Shown: piece after piece, positions 52,152-61,433 of the stretch
How the letters are laid out: every line of letters begins with the position of its first letter
How positions within the stretch are numbered: the first letter of the stretch is position 1
From: Leucocoprinus leucothites
Lineage: Eukaryota; Basidiomycota; Agaricomycetes; Agaricales; Agaricaceae
Direction: 5' to 3'
NCBI GenBank assembly: GCA_013368445.1
Contig: JAACJO010000015.1
Coordinates: forward strand, 310,001-374,000
DNA: 64,000 nucleotides
Notes under the pieces: generated by a model
Told to the model about the DNA's origin: nothing
Database searches by the model: none
Seen by the model: only the letters and a program-made list of their open reading frames with translations
Program-made: the position numbers and the translations under genes

Positions 52152-53945
52152 ATGGCTGGCTACTATTCCAACACAGTTCCGGCGTACACCCATCCCCGTA
52201 TACCATGGCATGCAGCTTGGGTGTGCAATAACTATGCCTTCGGTACCGTCCATAACCACCATGATTGTGGCGTCTGTGGGGTTTACATGGCCCACGCCCT
52301 AACGCAATTTCAATACCCGTCGATATCACCCTCAGTAGCCACAACGAGCGCCTTCCCAAATGCACGGCAACAGGGGGGCTTCGAATACCAGCATGGCTTC
52401 CAAGAAGGTTTCAATGCTGGAAGAGCTACCCTATCCTGCGCCGACGACAACAAAGAAGACAATTCGGAAGAGGGGGAGAAAGAGAAAGGCTGCGGTGCTA
52501 AAGCTCAGGCTGAGCTGCTAGAAAATGCTCAAGCGGAGATCGACCATCTGCGGAATCAGCTCGTTGTATTACAGCAAACGTACGACGAGCTGATGCAGAG
52601 GGTCTCTCTCACTGTCACTCAGAGTCCAGGGGCAGTGGACTCTGCGCTGTCCGGACCTGACCCTAGGATTGCCTTGTCTGAGGTGGGTGAGTATACAACG
52701 TCGTCATCCAACGACGATAGTACCACTGAAGACTCGCATTATGATGAGTCGTTTCATCATGTCTGTCAGTCCAGAACGATGGATAACGACGACGATAATG
52801 GTGATCAGAATATTGACTGGGGATCTAAGGAAGAGGTAGAAAGAGAGGAGGCTAGCAACAAATTAATGTTTGTGATTAACAATAGACTTGCCCGAGCTTC
52901 GGATAACGACGACGACGACGACGATCAGAATACGGGTGGGGGATTCAAGGAAGAGGTCGAAAGAGAAGAGGCTACCAACAGATTAATGTTTGTGATTGGA
53001 AACAGACTTTCCCGAGCTTCGGATAACGACGACAACAATAATGATCAGAATACGGACGGGGGACTCAAGGAAGAGGTAGAAAGAGAGGAGGCCAGCAACA
53101 AATTAATGTTTGTGATCGGCAACAGACTTGCTCGACCTTCAGACAAGGTGTCTCCCTCTACCTCCACATCCCGTCCAACGACCCCACACCCGGACAAAAA
53201 GGAAGGTTCTCCATCACCGCCTTCCTGCCCGCCACGACCGCAGTCGGAAGTGCTGACCATTTCCGTGGGGCAGATTCGAGAGTTGATGGATCGCGCGCAC
53301 TGTATCGATGAGGAGGCTTTAGCACAGGTCAAGCTGCTAGTTTCCCAAGCGCGTGCGACACCTCCGTCAGAGCGGACAGAGGTGCATACCGTTCTCCTCA
53401 CCGAATGGCGGCGTCCTCTGGGTCAAAGCTTGATACTTAACCTCAGTGTCCCAAGTCTCGGTCTATTACCTTCGGTAGGACCTGTCTACGTCGATGCCTC
53501 CACCGTTGGTATCGGGTTCATCTTCAACAACCAATGGGAAGCATGGAGGTTAAGAAACGGCTGGCAACAAGAGGGCTGGAGACAGGGAAATTTCCGTGGT
53601 ACCCAATGGGCGGAAGCTGTAGCAGTGGAACTCGGTGTACGGGTGATGATTAAGGCTAGATATGTGGGAAGGGAGATAACGATATGTTCGGATAATATGC
53701 AGGTCGTTCGAGCGTTTTCGGAAGGAAAGTATGTCGGAGAGCGGCTAGCACATGAGGTGGTGAGTAATACTGAGAGGTTGTGCCAACAACTGAAGATCCA
53801 GTTGAAGGTGTTATGGATTCCGGGGGTGAACAATCCGGCGGATCAGATTTCGAGGTTGAATGTTGGAAGTGCCGCGGATAGGTTCCCATGTCGTGTAGGG
53901 ATACCGCCGATTCTTCAGGACGTGGTCGCGCCGTTTTACCAGTAA
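52152..53945 (+). CDS. RNase H-like tandem-family protein, copy 7, with internal repeat expansion
   Basis: 597 residues, single exon, the longest member. N-terminus VHNHHDCGVCGVYMAHA, HGFQEGFNAGR, coiled coil ending LVVLQQTYDELM, an expanded acidic linker, then the RNase H domain YVDASTVGIGFIF, QWAEAVAVELG, CSDNMQVVRAF and WIPGVNNPADQISRL. All four acidic positions are present. The extra length comes from three 40-residue repeats in the linker, each starting DNDDD/N and holding KEEVEREEA and LMFVIxNRL. Confidence 0.85.
   Translation: MAGYYSNTVPAYTHPRIPWHAAWVCNNYAFGTVHNHHDCGVCGVYMAHALTQFQYPSISPSVATTSAFPNARQQGGFEYQHGFQEGFNAGRATLSCADDNKEDNSEEGEKEKGCGAKAQAELLENAQAEIDHLRNQLVVLQQTYDELMQRVSLTVTQSPGAVDSALSGPDPRIALSEVGEYTTSSSNDDSTTEDSHYDESFHHVCQSRTMDNDDDNGDQNIDWGSKEEVEREEASNKLMFVINNRLARASDNDDDDDDQNTGGGFKEEVEREEATNRLMFVIGNRLSRASDNDDNNNDQNTDGGLKEEVEREEASNKLMFVIGNRLARPSDKVSPSTSTSRPTTPHPDKKEGSPSPPSCPPRPQSEVLTISVGQIRELMDRAHCIDEEALAQVKLLVSQARATPPSERTEVHTVLLTEWRRPLGQSLILNLSVPSLGLLPSVGPVYVDASTVGIGFIFNNQWEAWRLRNGWQQEGWRQGNFRGTQWAEAVAVELGVRVMIKARYVGREITICSDNMQVVRAFSEGKYVGERLAHEVVSNTERLCQQLKIQLKVLWIPGVNNPADQISRLNVGSAADRFPCRVGIPPILQDVVAPFYQ
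52782..53141 (+). repeat. Three tandem 120-bp in-frame repeats inside copy 7
   Basis: Repeats begin at 52782, 52902 and 53022, each with GATAACGACGAC. The period is exactly 120 bases, or 40 codons. Copy 6 has one such block, so the array arose after the gene duplication. Confidence 0.9.
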
Positions 53946-54277
53946 ATACTATTGCCTGTTTTGCGAGACTACTGTTTAATTTCGAGAATAATAAGTTTGG
54001 TATATCTGTGTTTTTTTGTCCACTGTAATCCGTCTGCGTACTTGTGTAAAATCCGTTTTTCTCGGCCGTTGCCTTGTTGAAAGTGTGGAACCGAAGGCAT
54101 CGAGAAAGAATGCCGACGAGGATTGAAAATTCCCGGAATTAGAGTATTATTGGCACATCCGTAGTCCGTGGAGAGCTAATATACAAACGATGTCTGTCCA
54201 TTGCGAAAGTAACTACCTGTAAATTACCGTCTCAGTAAGAAATTAAAAAAGAGAAACTCGGGCTTACCATAAAGTAC

Positions 54278-54832
54278 CTAAGGTTCGTCCATCCCGACAA
54301 AACTCTCCACACCTTCAAATACTCCGCCAACAATATTGGTCGCACTAGGTGTGTTAGAAAGCGTTTGGTCCTGACTAGGAGGCTCCTTCAGGAGAGCCTG
54401 GACGGCGGGCCCCGTCTCCTTCGCAGCAACGGAAGACAAGCTGGCTGGAGGTACGTAATTTCTAACCGCAACTGCTATCGCAGATGCCAGTTCCTTGGAT
54501 GGCATTCCAAGTGCTTTGGCAAGGTCGTTGATTTTATCTTCGACGGAGGTTTGACGATGATGGGAGTGATCGGAGGGTATATTATCCGCCTGCGGGCGAC
54601 GACCGAGAGCAACATCCCACCAGCCGCCTACCTGCTGTTTATATTGTACAACACGATAGGAATAGTATGATCCCAGTAAAGCAGTAAGAAGGATGAGGAT
54701 ATAAATGAGGCGGCTGAGGCGCGTAGTCTGCATAGGAGGGGAAACTGGCCGAAGGCCGTGTTTTACGCCCTCAGAAGGAGCATCCTCAGAAGAGTACTCT
54801 TGTTGTTGTGACTTTTTGCTTCGACGGGTCAT
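54278..54832 (-). CDS. Single-pass membrane protein of unknown function
   Basis: 184 residues from the ATG at 54832 (MTRRSKKSQQQEYSS). The frame is open further up to 54922, but the leader there looks like UTR. Charged N-terminus, one hydrophobic helix (LIYILILLTALLGSYYSYRV, about residues 37-56), then a soluble C-terminal part with DKINDLAKALGMPSKELASA and a tail ending in GVFEGVESFVGMDEP. I do not recognise the family; a small fungal ER or mitochondrial membrane protein is plausible. It diverges from SDH4 with only about 250 bases between the starts. Confidence 0.65.
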   Translation of the reverse strand: MTRRSKKSQQQEYSSEDAPSEGVKHGLRPVSPPMQTTRLSRLIYILILLTALLGSYYSYRVVQYKQQVGGWWDVALGRRPQADNIPSDHSHHRQTSVEDKINDLAKALGMPSKELASAIAVAVRNYVPPASLSSVAAKETGPAVQALLKEPPSQDQTLSNTPSATNIVGGVFEGVESFVGMDEP

Positions 54833-55084
54833 GGTAGATGAGATGGAGGTGGAAAGAAAACGACAGGTGTGGAGAAGGTATAAAAGCAAGCTCGAATGAT
54901 ATGACATCATTGCTTTATGCACACGTGATATGATACTCTGAGAGCACGTGCTCCGGAGACTACCGGCAAGCCGGGTGTAAGACCAAGCTCGTGATTGGGC
55001 GGACGGAGCCCGTCGTTCTACTCCGAGCCTGCCGTGAATTTATCCTTTCTACCTCTAGTTCTACTCTCCCCGCCGTCACCGACG

Positions 55085-55825
55085 ATGTCCTCGAGCATTC
55101 TTCTCCGCTCAACCCTCCCGAGGGCTCTTGCTCGCCGCGCAGCGCTTAGGACGGCTCTACAGGGTGAGCAGATCACTTCATGGCCATATGGATATCCAAC
55201 TAATATCTTGATCTCGTACAGTTCGTTCTGCCAGCGACGCTGCCGAGTTCAAATATGTCCCAGGAGGACGTGAGTGCTGATATATACTTGACCCGATACT
55301 GTGGTGACGAATACCCTGCGCAGCAATCTACAAGGGCACAGTAAACGACCCAACAACATTCCCTCCACCTTCTCGCGTCCACGGCTCCTATCACTGGGCA
55401 TTTGAGCGCCTACTCTCTGCGGGCCTTGTGCCTCTAACTGTCGCCGCATTCGTTACAAGCACCACCGCACACCCAATCCTTGATGGTCTTCTTGGTGTCA
55501 GCCTTCTCGTTCACTCACACATCGGCGTAAGTCCGCACTTTGACCATACACCCCGCGTCGCTTCGGAACTGAATGTGACGCTGCTGGTGTTGTAGTTTGA
55601 CGGCCTCATTGTCGATTATCTCCACCCTCGTAAGTTCCCTGTCCTTGGCAAGGTCTGCACATGGGCACTGCGGGCGACGACTGTCGCCACCCTCGTTGGG
55701 ATCTACCAGTTCAATACTAATGACATTGGTGCGTTTGATATGTTCATTCTTGCAACGTGGACCTCCTGACGTGCGGTATTGTCTCAGGTATTACTGAGCT
55801 TATCGCGAAGGTGTGGACTGCCTAA
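55085..55825 (+). CDS. SDH4: Succinate dehydrogenase membrane anchor subunit (CybS)
   Basis: Anchors complex II in the inner mitochondrial membrane and helps bind heme b and ubiquinone. Five exons: 55085-55163, 55222-55269, 55324-55526, 55596-55728 and 55788-55825, giving 166 residues. An Arg-rich presequence (LLRSTLPRALARRAALRTAL) is followed by HGSYHWAFERLLSAGLVPLT, HPILDGLLGVSLLVHSHIGF (containing the conserved heme-ligand His region), DGLIVDYLHPRKFPVLGK, WALRATTVATLVGIY and NTNDIGITELIAKVWTA. Length and all three helices fit the family. Confidence 0.95.
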
Positions 55826-56430
55826 AAGCGGCCCGTCCATTATTAGAGTCTCCTCCTTGTATCACGCACGGTCTTTCTTCAATGAGAAATGCATTTCCTA
55901 TTCATCTGGGTTCAACTTTCCCTTTCGTGCCGCCATTTGAGCTCAGTTCTCATCCGCCATTCTTCTGAGATAACCAGCAGACCCGGCATACCGAGCGTGA
56001 TTAAGCGCCACACAAACTGTGGCTTTTGGCTCCAATCTTGATGTTGCAGGCCATTTGAACAGGGTCTCTGGATTAAGTGAATCAAATCCGTGCGGCTAGC
56101 GCCAATACCCCTGCCTCTGGCTCTCGGTATTGACTTGTGGCGAAGAATTCCAGGTTGCTTGCCCTACCGAGCATTGATAATTCTTGTGCAAGCAGAACTG
56201 GTCCTGTATCCAATTTCTTAAATTATGCCCGAGAACCAGTATAAGAATAATCCGGCCTTTATGGTCAAAAACTGCTAGATAGATGGGTAGGAGAGTGACA
56301 CATGTGAAAGCTAAGGTCGCGCAGAAATGATGAGCACTTGAAATGTGAATAGCATCGAAAATCTAGATGTCAATGAATCCCTAGCTAAGAGAAGTGCAGC
56401 GTCCCGACAGGATGCTTATCGATAAATACT
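55826..56430. other. Intergenic, convergent 3' flanks
   Basis: About 600 bases between the SDH4 stop and the ferredoxin reductase stop. No gene or repeat is recognised. Confidence 0.4.
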
Positions 56431-57935
56431 CTACTGTGGCCTCAATGTACCTAGAAATGCTTTTGCTTCCTCCCAGCTCATTCTCTCCCTCTCCTTCCCA
56501 ATCTCTTGCCCACGTCTAATTTCCTCCTCGTCAACCTTCTTCCAATCCATGTACTGGGTGACCTTCCCATCCTTTATCCCCTCCTCCACTTCTATCGGCA
56601 CAGCATCCAAATCAGGATCTGGGTTCAAAACAACATCTTCTACCAATTCCTTCGGCTCCTCGGGTTCCCTATCGGGCAACACATCGCCCAAGACCGTGTT
56701 CGCCGTTGCATACGCGTTAATCATCGTAGATGCTAATACACCCTTTGCACCCGTTGCTGCCCAACCTGACGCGTAAACATTTCTCAAACCGTGTCCTTCA
56801 TTCGTAATGACTCGAGCACCTAGAGTCCGGAGATGTCCTAGACCTGGGTCGTAGAATGATGCTGTGGGTTCACCGTGGAACCCAAGAGAGGTGACGACGA
56901 GAGAGGTGGGTAGGGTGGATGATTCACCTGTGGGTACGGCACGTTGGGTTTTGGGATCGACCATGGTATGTGCGAGGGATAGATGTGCGGTGGATGGGTC
57001 ATCTGGGGATATTGTTATCCCGGTAGGCGAGCGGTAGAAGTCTAACGACCAGGTCTTGGGTGTGCTGCCGAAGGCGTTCTTCGAGCCTTTACCTAGGAGT
57101 TGGAGGGTGCGCGATTGTTGACGGGTGAGTGGGAGATCGGGTGGTGGTGTGAGGATGGATGGGTCGATGGGAACCATTGAAGAGTCCGGGAGGTTTATGA
57201 GCTCTCGGAGCTCCTTCATTGTAAACGCGGCTTCTAATGGGCCACGTCTAGCAATAATGGAGACGTGCTTGACGGTGGAGCGAGAGAGGGCTTCAAGCAC
57301 AGGATGAGGGACGTCATACTTTGCGAGAGTCGAGACTGGGGTGAGGAGCATGCGAGCAACATCAAGAGAGACGTTCCCGTTTCCGATGATAGAGACATGA
57401 GTAAGTTTGTCTAGTGCGGGTGGTGGTGGTCGATTTGGATGCTGGGTATACCAATGTACGAGGGAAAGAGCGGGTATACAGTGATTCGACGGTGGAAGAG
57501 CTGAGTGGAGGGTAGGAAGGGTGCAGCCTGTTGCGAACAGGACATGCGAGTAAGTTTTAAACAGAGAGGTTAACGGTAAGTGTTGGATATGAGAGATTGG
57601 ATTTATGGCTTCCCCGACATTAACGTTTCCAAAGAAACGAAAGCGGGAATCACTCGCGGTAGCGTCGAATTTATGTGTACAGTTCTAAAGTAAAGACAAT
57701 GAGAATGACAGTTGCTGCTTTACACAGAATGGCGAACACTCACCTTGACTTCGGGGTGATCTGGTGCAACACCATATCGTACTAGTCCATGGGGTGCCCA
57801 TAATCTATCAAAAAGATGGACGCGAACTGGCGGAGAGGTCGCTGTATTCGGGACCAAGGAGAGGATTCTCGAGGCAACATAGAATGCCGACGGACCCGCA
57901 CCAATGACTGCCAATTTGAGAGGTTTCAATGCCAT
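56431..57935 (-). CDS. ARH1: Mitochondrial NADPH:ferredoxin (adrenodoxin) reductase, Arh1-type
   Basis: FAD enzyme that passes electrons from NADPH to mitochondrial ferredoxin for Fe-S cluster and heme A synthesis. Two exons, 57744-57935 and 56431-57684, give 481 residues. FAD motif LAVIGAGPSAFYVAS (residues 8-22), then HGLVRYGVAPDHPEVKN, FRFFGNVNVGE, FATGC, and the NADPH-side SIIGNGNVSLDVARMLL. The family ending includes GWAATGAKGVLASTM and YMDWKKVDEEE. The start at 57935 leaves only about eight residues before the FAD strand, so a typical presequence is missing. An overlapping upstream ATG lies at 57946. Confidence 0.93.
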
Positions 57936-57946
57936 TCGGTTTGCAT
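57926..57946 (-). promoter_or_regulatory. Short upstream ORF overlapping the ferredoxin reductase start
   Basis: On the minus strand ATG at 57946 opens a six-codon frame (MQTEWH) whose stop lies beyond the main ATG at 57935, out of frame. If it lies in the mRNA it would compete with the main start. Confidence 0.45.
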
Positions 57947-58172
57947 GTTATTTTCCTGAGAAAGAGAAGCCAAGCTGAGTGTTTTTTTCACCGGATTGTG
58001 AAGGTCGTAATTCAACGAAAGGACGACTTGATCCGGGATAGAAATCCGTTGATTGAGTCAGAGTTTTATTCGGAGGGTGTAGCCAAATAATTCGTCATGC
58101 GTCGGCCATCAAAAACACCCTACAAACCACAGCCGACAAGTTTCTGCCTTTGTCACATTCGTCGCGATCCTT

Positions 58173-59704
58173 ATGTTTAGGACACTCTTTACTCGCCCAA
58201 CTTTTTCACGATGCCTGAAGCAGACTCCGAAACTGCAAACAAGAGGTCTTAGAACGACAATGCGAAGACCCAATCAGTATAAGCGGTTCTCTGACCAAGG
58301 CAGCGGCGGAGCGCCTTCAAATCGTCTCTTGAACTGGAGACAATGGGATCCTCCAAAGAAGTTTGGAGCCCTGATGATTGTGGGCGGTGGTATCTACTAT
58401 GTAGCACAGTACGTGACTTTCTGCCTCTTATCTAAAAGCTCCTATCAATTTATACAAAAGCTTGGAACAGGTGCCGGAAACTGGTCGCTGGAGGTTCATG
58501 AACACAAGTATGCAGAGAGAAGCTCAGGCGAGTGAATTATATGCAATTTCAGTCCGCATTTCTCTGACATGTCACATCACCATTAGATAGGCAAGATGAT
58601 GAACTCCCAAATGAAACAAGACTTCCATGATCGAATTCTACCACCAAACCATCCACTGTCTCGACACGTTCGGAAAGTAACCTCGCGCATCCTATTACAC
58701 TCCAATCTTGGTCATATAAAAGGAGAATCGCCATCGCCAAATGTGATTGAGCGCCTTTTCAGTGGCGTTTGGACTCCAGAAGACGACTACGCGGTTAATG
58801 CACGAGATACGTATGGATCTGATAAAGAATGGGACGTGATTGTTGTGAATGACAAGAGAATCATCAATGCTGCAGCTGTACCCGGTATACACTTCTTTTA
58901 CCTGTTCCTCTGTTATTACTAACTGGAGCTTCAAGGTCTCATCACGGTGTTCACTGGGATCCTTCCTGTGTGTCGAGATGAACAAGGCCTCGCTGCCGTA
59001 CTGTCACACGGTAACCCTTTTTTTGTTTCGCTCGATACACCTTCACTAAACATGTTACGTCTTCCAGAGATTGGTCACGTCGTCGCCCGTCATTCTGCCG
59101 AAAGAATGTCCTCTCAAACTGTCACATTTGCCTTACTCTTCGTTCTGCATTTCTTCGGCTTAGATTATTTCTTTACGAATGCTTTCCAAACGATTTTCTT
59201 CCAACTTCCAAACTCTCGTGCGCAAGAGCTCGAAGGTGATTAGTGCCATCAAGCCGTTCGTGCCATTCTCTGCTAATAACTAGTCATGTTTTTCCCCTAG
59301 CGGACCTTATCGGCCTCCGACTCATGGCTCGTGCCTGTTATGACCCTAAAGCTGCACCCGAGTGCGTCTTCTTTGTCCGCATACGACATGTCATCTTGCT
59401 TACCATGGAGTACTCTCCACATAGGATGTTTGAACGAATGAGTAAATTGGGCGATAGGAAAATTGATTTCTTCGATACTCATCCTTCCTCGGAACGTCGC
59501 ATCAAGGTCCGTAGGTTTCTTATCATACTGACATCTCGGATGCTTATGATTTTTCGTACGTTTGTAAAAAAGAAACTGGAAGAAGCATTGCCAGAAGCGT
59601 ATACGATACTTGCGAGAAATCCTCAATGCGAAACCATGAGGGAACAGTTGGAAAGATTCAGAGAAGTTTCCATCAAGGACGATGCCAGCCTAGAGTTTTC
59701 ATGA
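58173..59704 (+). CDS. OMA1: OMA1 mitochondrial metalloendopeptidase (M48)
   Basis: Stress-activated inner-membrane zinc protease. Eight exons: 58173-58408, 58461-58527, 58587-58884, 58936-59010, 59068-59235, 59301-59361, 59425-59506 and 59573-59704. All phases agree and give 372 residues. An Arg-rich presequence (LQTRGLRTTMRRPNQYKRF) is followed by a helix, LMIVGGGIYYVAQ. Next come FTGILPVCRDEQGLAAVLSH and, across the splice, EIGHVVARHSAER, which makes HEIGH. The third ligand region is ELEADLIGLRLMARACYDP, then FFDTHPSSERRIK. Intron 2 starts with GC (GCGAGT) rather than GT. The 3' end is convergent with the GTPase gene, and exons 4-8 are duplicated downstream. Confidence 0.93.
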
Positions 59705-59799
59705 TGTCCACAGCAGCTAATTATACATTATCGCTGGAGCTAGACAACCATATCCCAAGTTCGTATGACCTGTGTCTAGCCGAAGAATTGAGACTACGA

Positions 59800-60606
59800 C
59801 TACATACCCCTCATCTTTTCTGCCAACTCATGGGCCTCCTTTTCCGACATACCACATGCGCTCACCATTTTATTCAGCGCTTCTCCGGCCACCTCCTTGA
59901 TGCCCTCTTGCCGTACCTTCCTAGTTTTACCACATCCGATATCTTGATTAGTAAAGGTGACTTCAACAATATTTTTGAACCACTCTGCCGCTGGAACGCG
60001 CCATGGATCAGCCAGACAAGTGGATCGTATCAATCGCTGGACTTTTTCTCGAGAATCCTCGTATTCGTCATCGAACCTATACCCATCCCCTCTCCTTCTC
60101 TTCTTCCCCCTGAACGCCGTGACACATGCATATCCCGCAGGATAAATCCCATACCTCTGGAAGGTAGATTTGTTATCCCACCACCATTGGTCCATATTAT
60201 CCTCATTCTCTAGCCCAGTGATAACAATGACGATAGGGATCTTCTTCTGGCAAATGACCTCGTGAAATATTTTCCAATTCTTGGGAACGGAGTCTCTGAC
60301 TCGAGGGGCACGCATGACGAACACCAAGAGGCTGACGCCGTCGGAAAGCTTACGGAGAAGCGAGTATAGTTGGGCGATTGCATCCGCTTTAACAACTCGC
60401 CCGGCATCGCCTTCGTTGAGACCGGCGGTATCCCAGAGCGTTACGGGTTGGCCGAGGACGTTGACTTCGAAGCTGCGACTTTCGAACGTGCAGCCTCTTG
60501 CGCTGCTTGATATGTCGGCGGCGTGTTCGTTGCTCGAGAGCATGTTGACGATGCTGCTCTTTCCAGCACCGCATTCTCCAAAAAGGACTATGTTAGTTCG
60601 AGGCAT
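59800..60606 (-). CDS. Small GTPase-like protein (AIG1/MMR_HSR1 type), copy 1
   Basis: 268 residues, single exon. P-loop GECGAGKSS at residues 10-18, G3 DTAG at 59-62 (LWDTAGLNEGDAGRVVKAD) and a G4-position TGLEN (about 130) instead of N/TKxD. The C-terminus is charged. It resembles the fungal single-domain GTPases related to AIG1/IRG and septin-like G domains that are expanded in mushrooms; cellular role unknown. The non-standard G4 motif leaves guanine specificity open. Nearly identical in layout to the copy at 62,278. Confidence 0.8.
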   Translation of the reverse strand: MPRTNIVLFGECGAGKSSIVNMLSSNEHAADISSSARGCTFESRSFEVNVLGQPVTLWDTAGLNEGDAGRVVKADAIAQLYSLLRKLSDGVSLLVFVMRAPRVRDSVPKNWKIFHEVICQKKIPIVIVITGLENEDNMDQWWWDNKSTFQRYGIYPAGYACVTAFRGKKRRRGDGYRFDDEYEDSREKVQRLIRSTCLADPWRVPAAEWFKNIVEVTFTNQDIGCGKTRKVRQEGIKEVAGEALNKMVSACGMSEKEAHELAEKMRGM

Positions 60607-61334
60607 TAGATCAGGAATTAATATCTCGAGAATTATCGGGATGATGAGGACGTTTGTTGGCTTTTTGTGTTTGGAGTTGAGAGCCTATATAACTTGGGTG
60701 GACCTTGAGCCGCCTAAGGGGAAATCGAACGGAGACAATCTGACGTAGTTTCTCAACTTCAGGAACGGAACTTGAAAGTCTGAACGTATTCAACTGCAGT
60801 AATGACTACGCTGGAAGCCGCCCATCGATCTGCTAGTGGAGTAAAGGTGAGTTATGAAACGAGCTGTATCGTAGCACCTTCACCTTATCGCCCAATTACC
60901 TCTCTGTGCACCGCGTAGAAGTGGATATGTGCATTCGAGAAGACTAGCGGTGTGCGCTCGCCGCGGTATATTCCTCAGACACGGGGCTTTTACTTAAGCA
61001 AATATGGACTATTTAAAAGGAGGAAGGATCGGAAGGATGGCCCAAGACTTCAATGTGCTGTGGTGTGGGCTCGAGTTAGAGCCGTCTCTCCACTGACTTG
61101 GGTATCGTGATGGAATGTTCAATCCTTTCCTTGATACACTCCCTGCGCCATCATATCGAAGACCTTCGCGTTCGCAGCATTACTTTTCATCATCAGCTCC
61201 CTCAAACTCAAAATTATATGAAGACGCTTCTTATACACAGCACCTCGTTGGAACCAGGAGTCTGACGAGAAGTATATCGATGTACAGGGCTTGTCCGTTG
61301 GTTGGAAGAAGACCACTTCGGCGCCACATTCCAG
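60607..61334. other. GTPase upstream region
   Basis: Presumed promoter and flank of GTPase copy 1, duplicated at 63,085-63,840. A minus-strand frame at 61,119-61,349 is not maintained in the second copy, so I do not call it a gene. Confidence 0.4.
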
Positions 61335-61373
61335 CTTCTCTAATAGCAATACTGCGCATTGCTATTAGAGAAG
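61335..61373. repeat. Perfect inverted repeat at the duplication junction
   Basis: CTTCTCTAATAGCAAT, a 7-base loop, then its exact reverse complement: a 16-bp perfect stem. The matching site in unit 2 (about 63,834) lacks the second arm. Confidence 0.9.
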
Positions 61374-61433
61374 CGACTCATCACCCGTCAGTTGAATGCA
61401 CCAATCCGAGGTGCTACTAATCAGGACTTCAAG

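Larger units (their letters stand above)
47400..54250 (+). repeat. Three direct repeats of about 2.25 kb carrying copies 5, 6 and 7
   Basis: Start codons are spaced 2,246 and 2,275 bases apart. Upstream of each lies the same roughly 220-base block (GGTGATATCGGAC ... GGATCAGCCAC/TCACC ... CCTCTCGT). Downstream of each lies a similar 3' block (AATAATAA..., AAAGTGTAGAAC or AAAGTGTGGAAC, then GGAGAGC). The array ends at the minus-strand membrane protein gene, whose 3' end abuts the last 3' block. Confidence 0.8.
58936..61430. repeat. Segmental duplication, unit 1 (OMA1 3' half plus GTPase plus flank)
   Basis: Aligns with 61,434-63,900 at an offset of about 2,480-2,500 bases. It covers OMA1 exons 4-8 with their introns, the GTPase gene and about 800 bases beyond it. 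Non-coding landmarks shared by both include CACCTTCACCTTATCGCCCA and TATACACAGCACCTCGTTGG. Confidence 0.85.

Noticed and set aside
61119..61349. Minus-strand 76-codon frame upstream of GTPase copy 1
   Set aside because: The duplicated unit at 63,600-63,840 breaks the frame, so selection for a protein is not supported.
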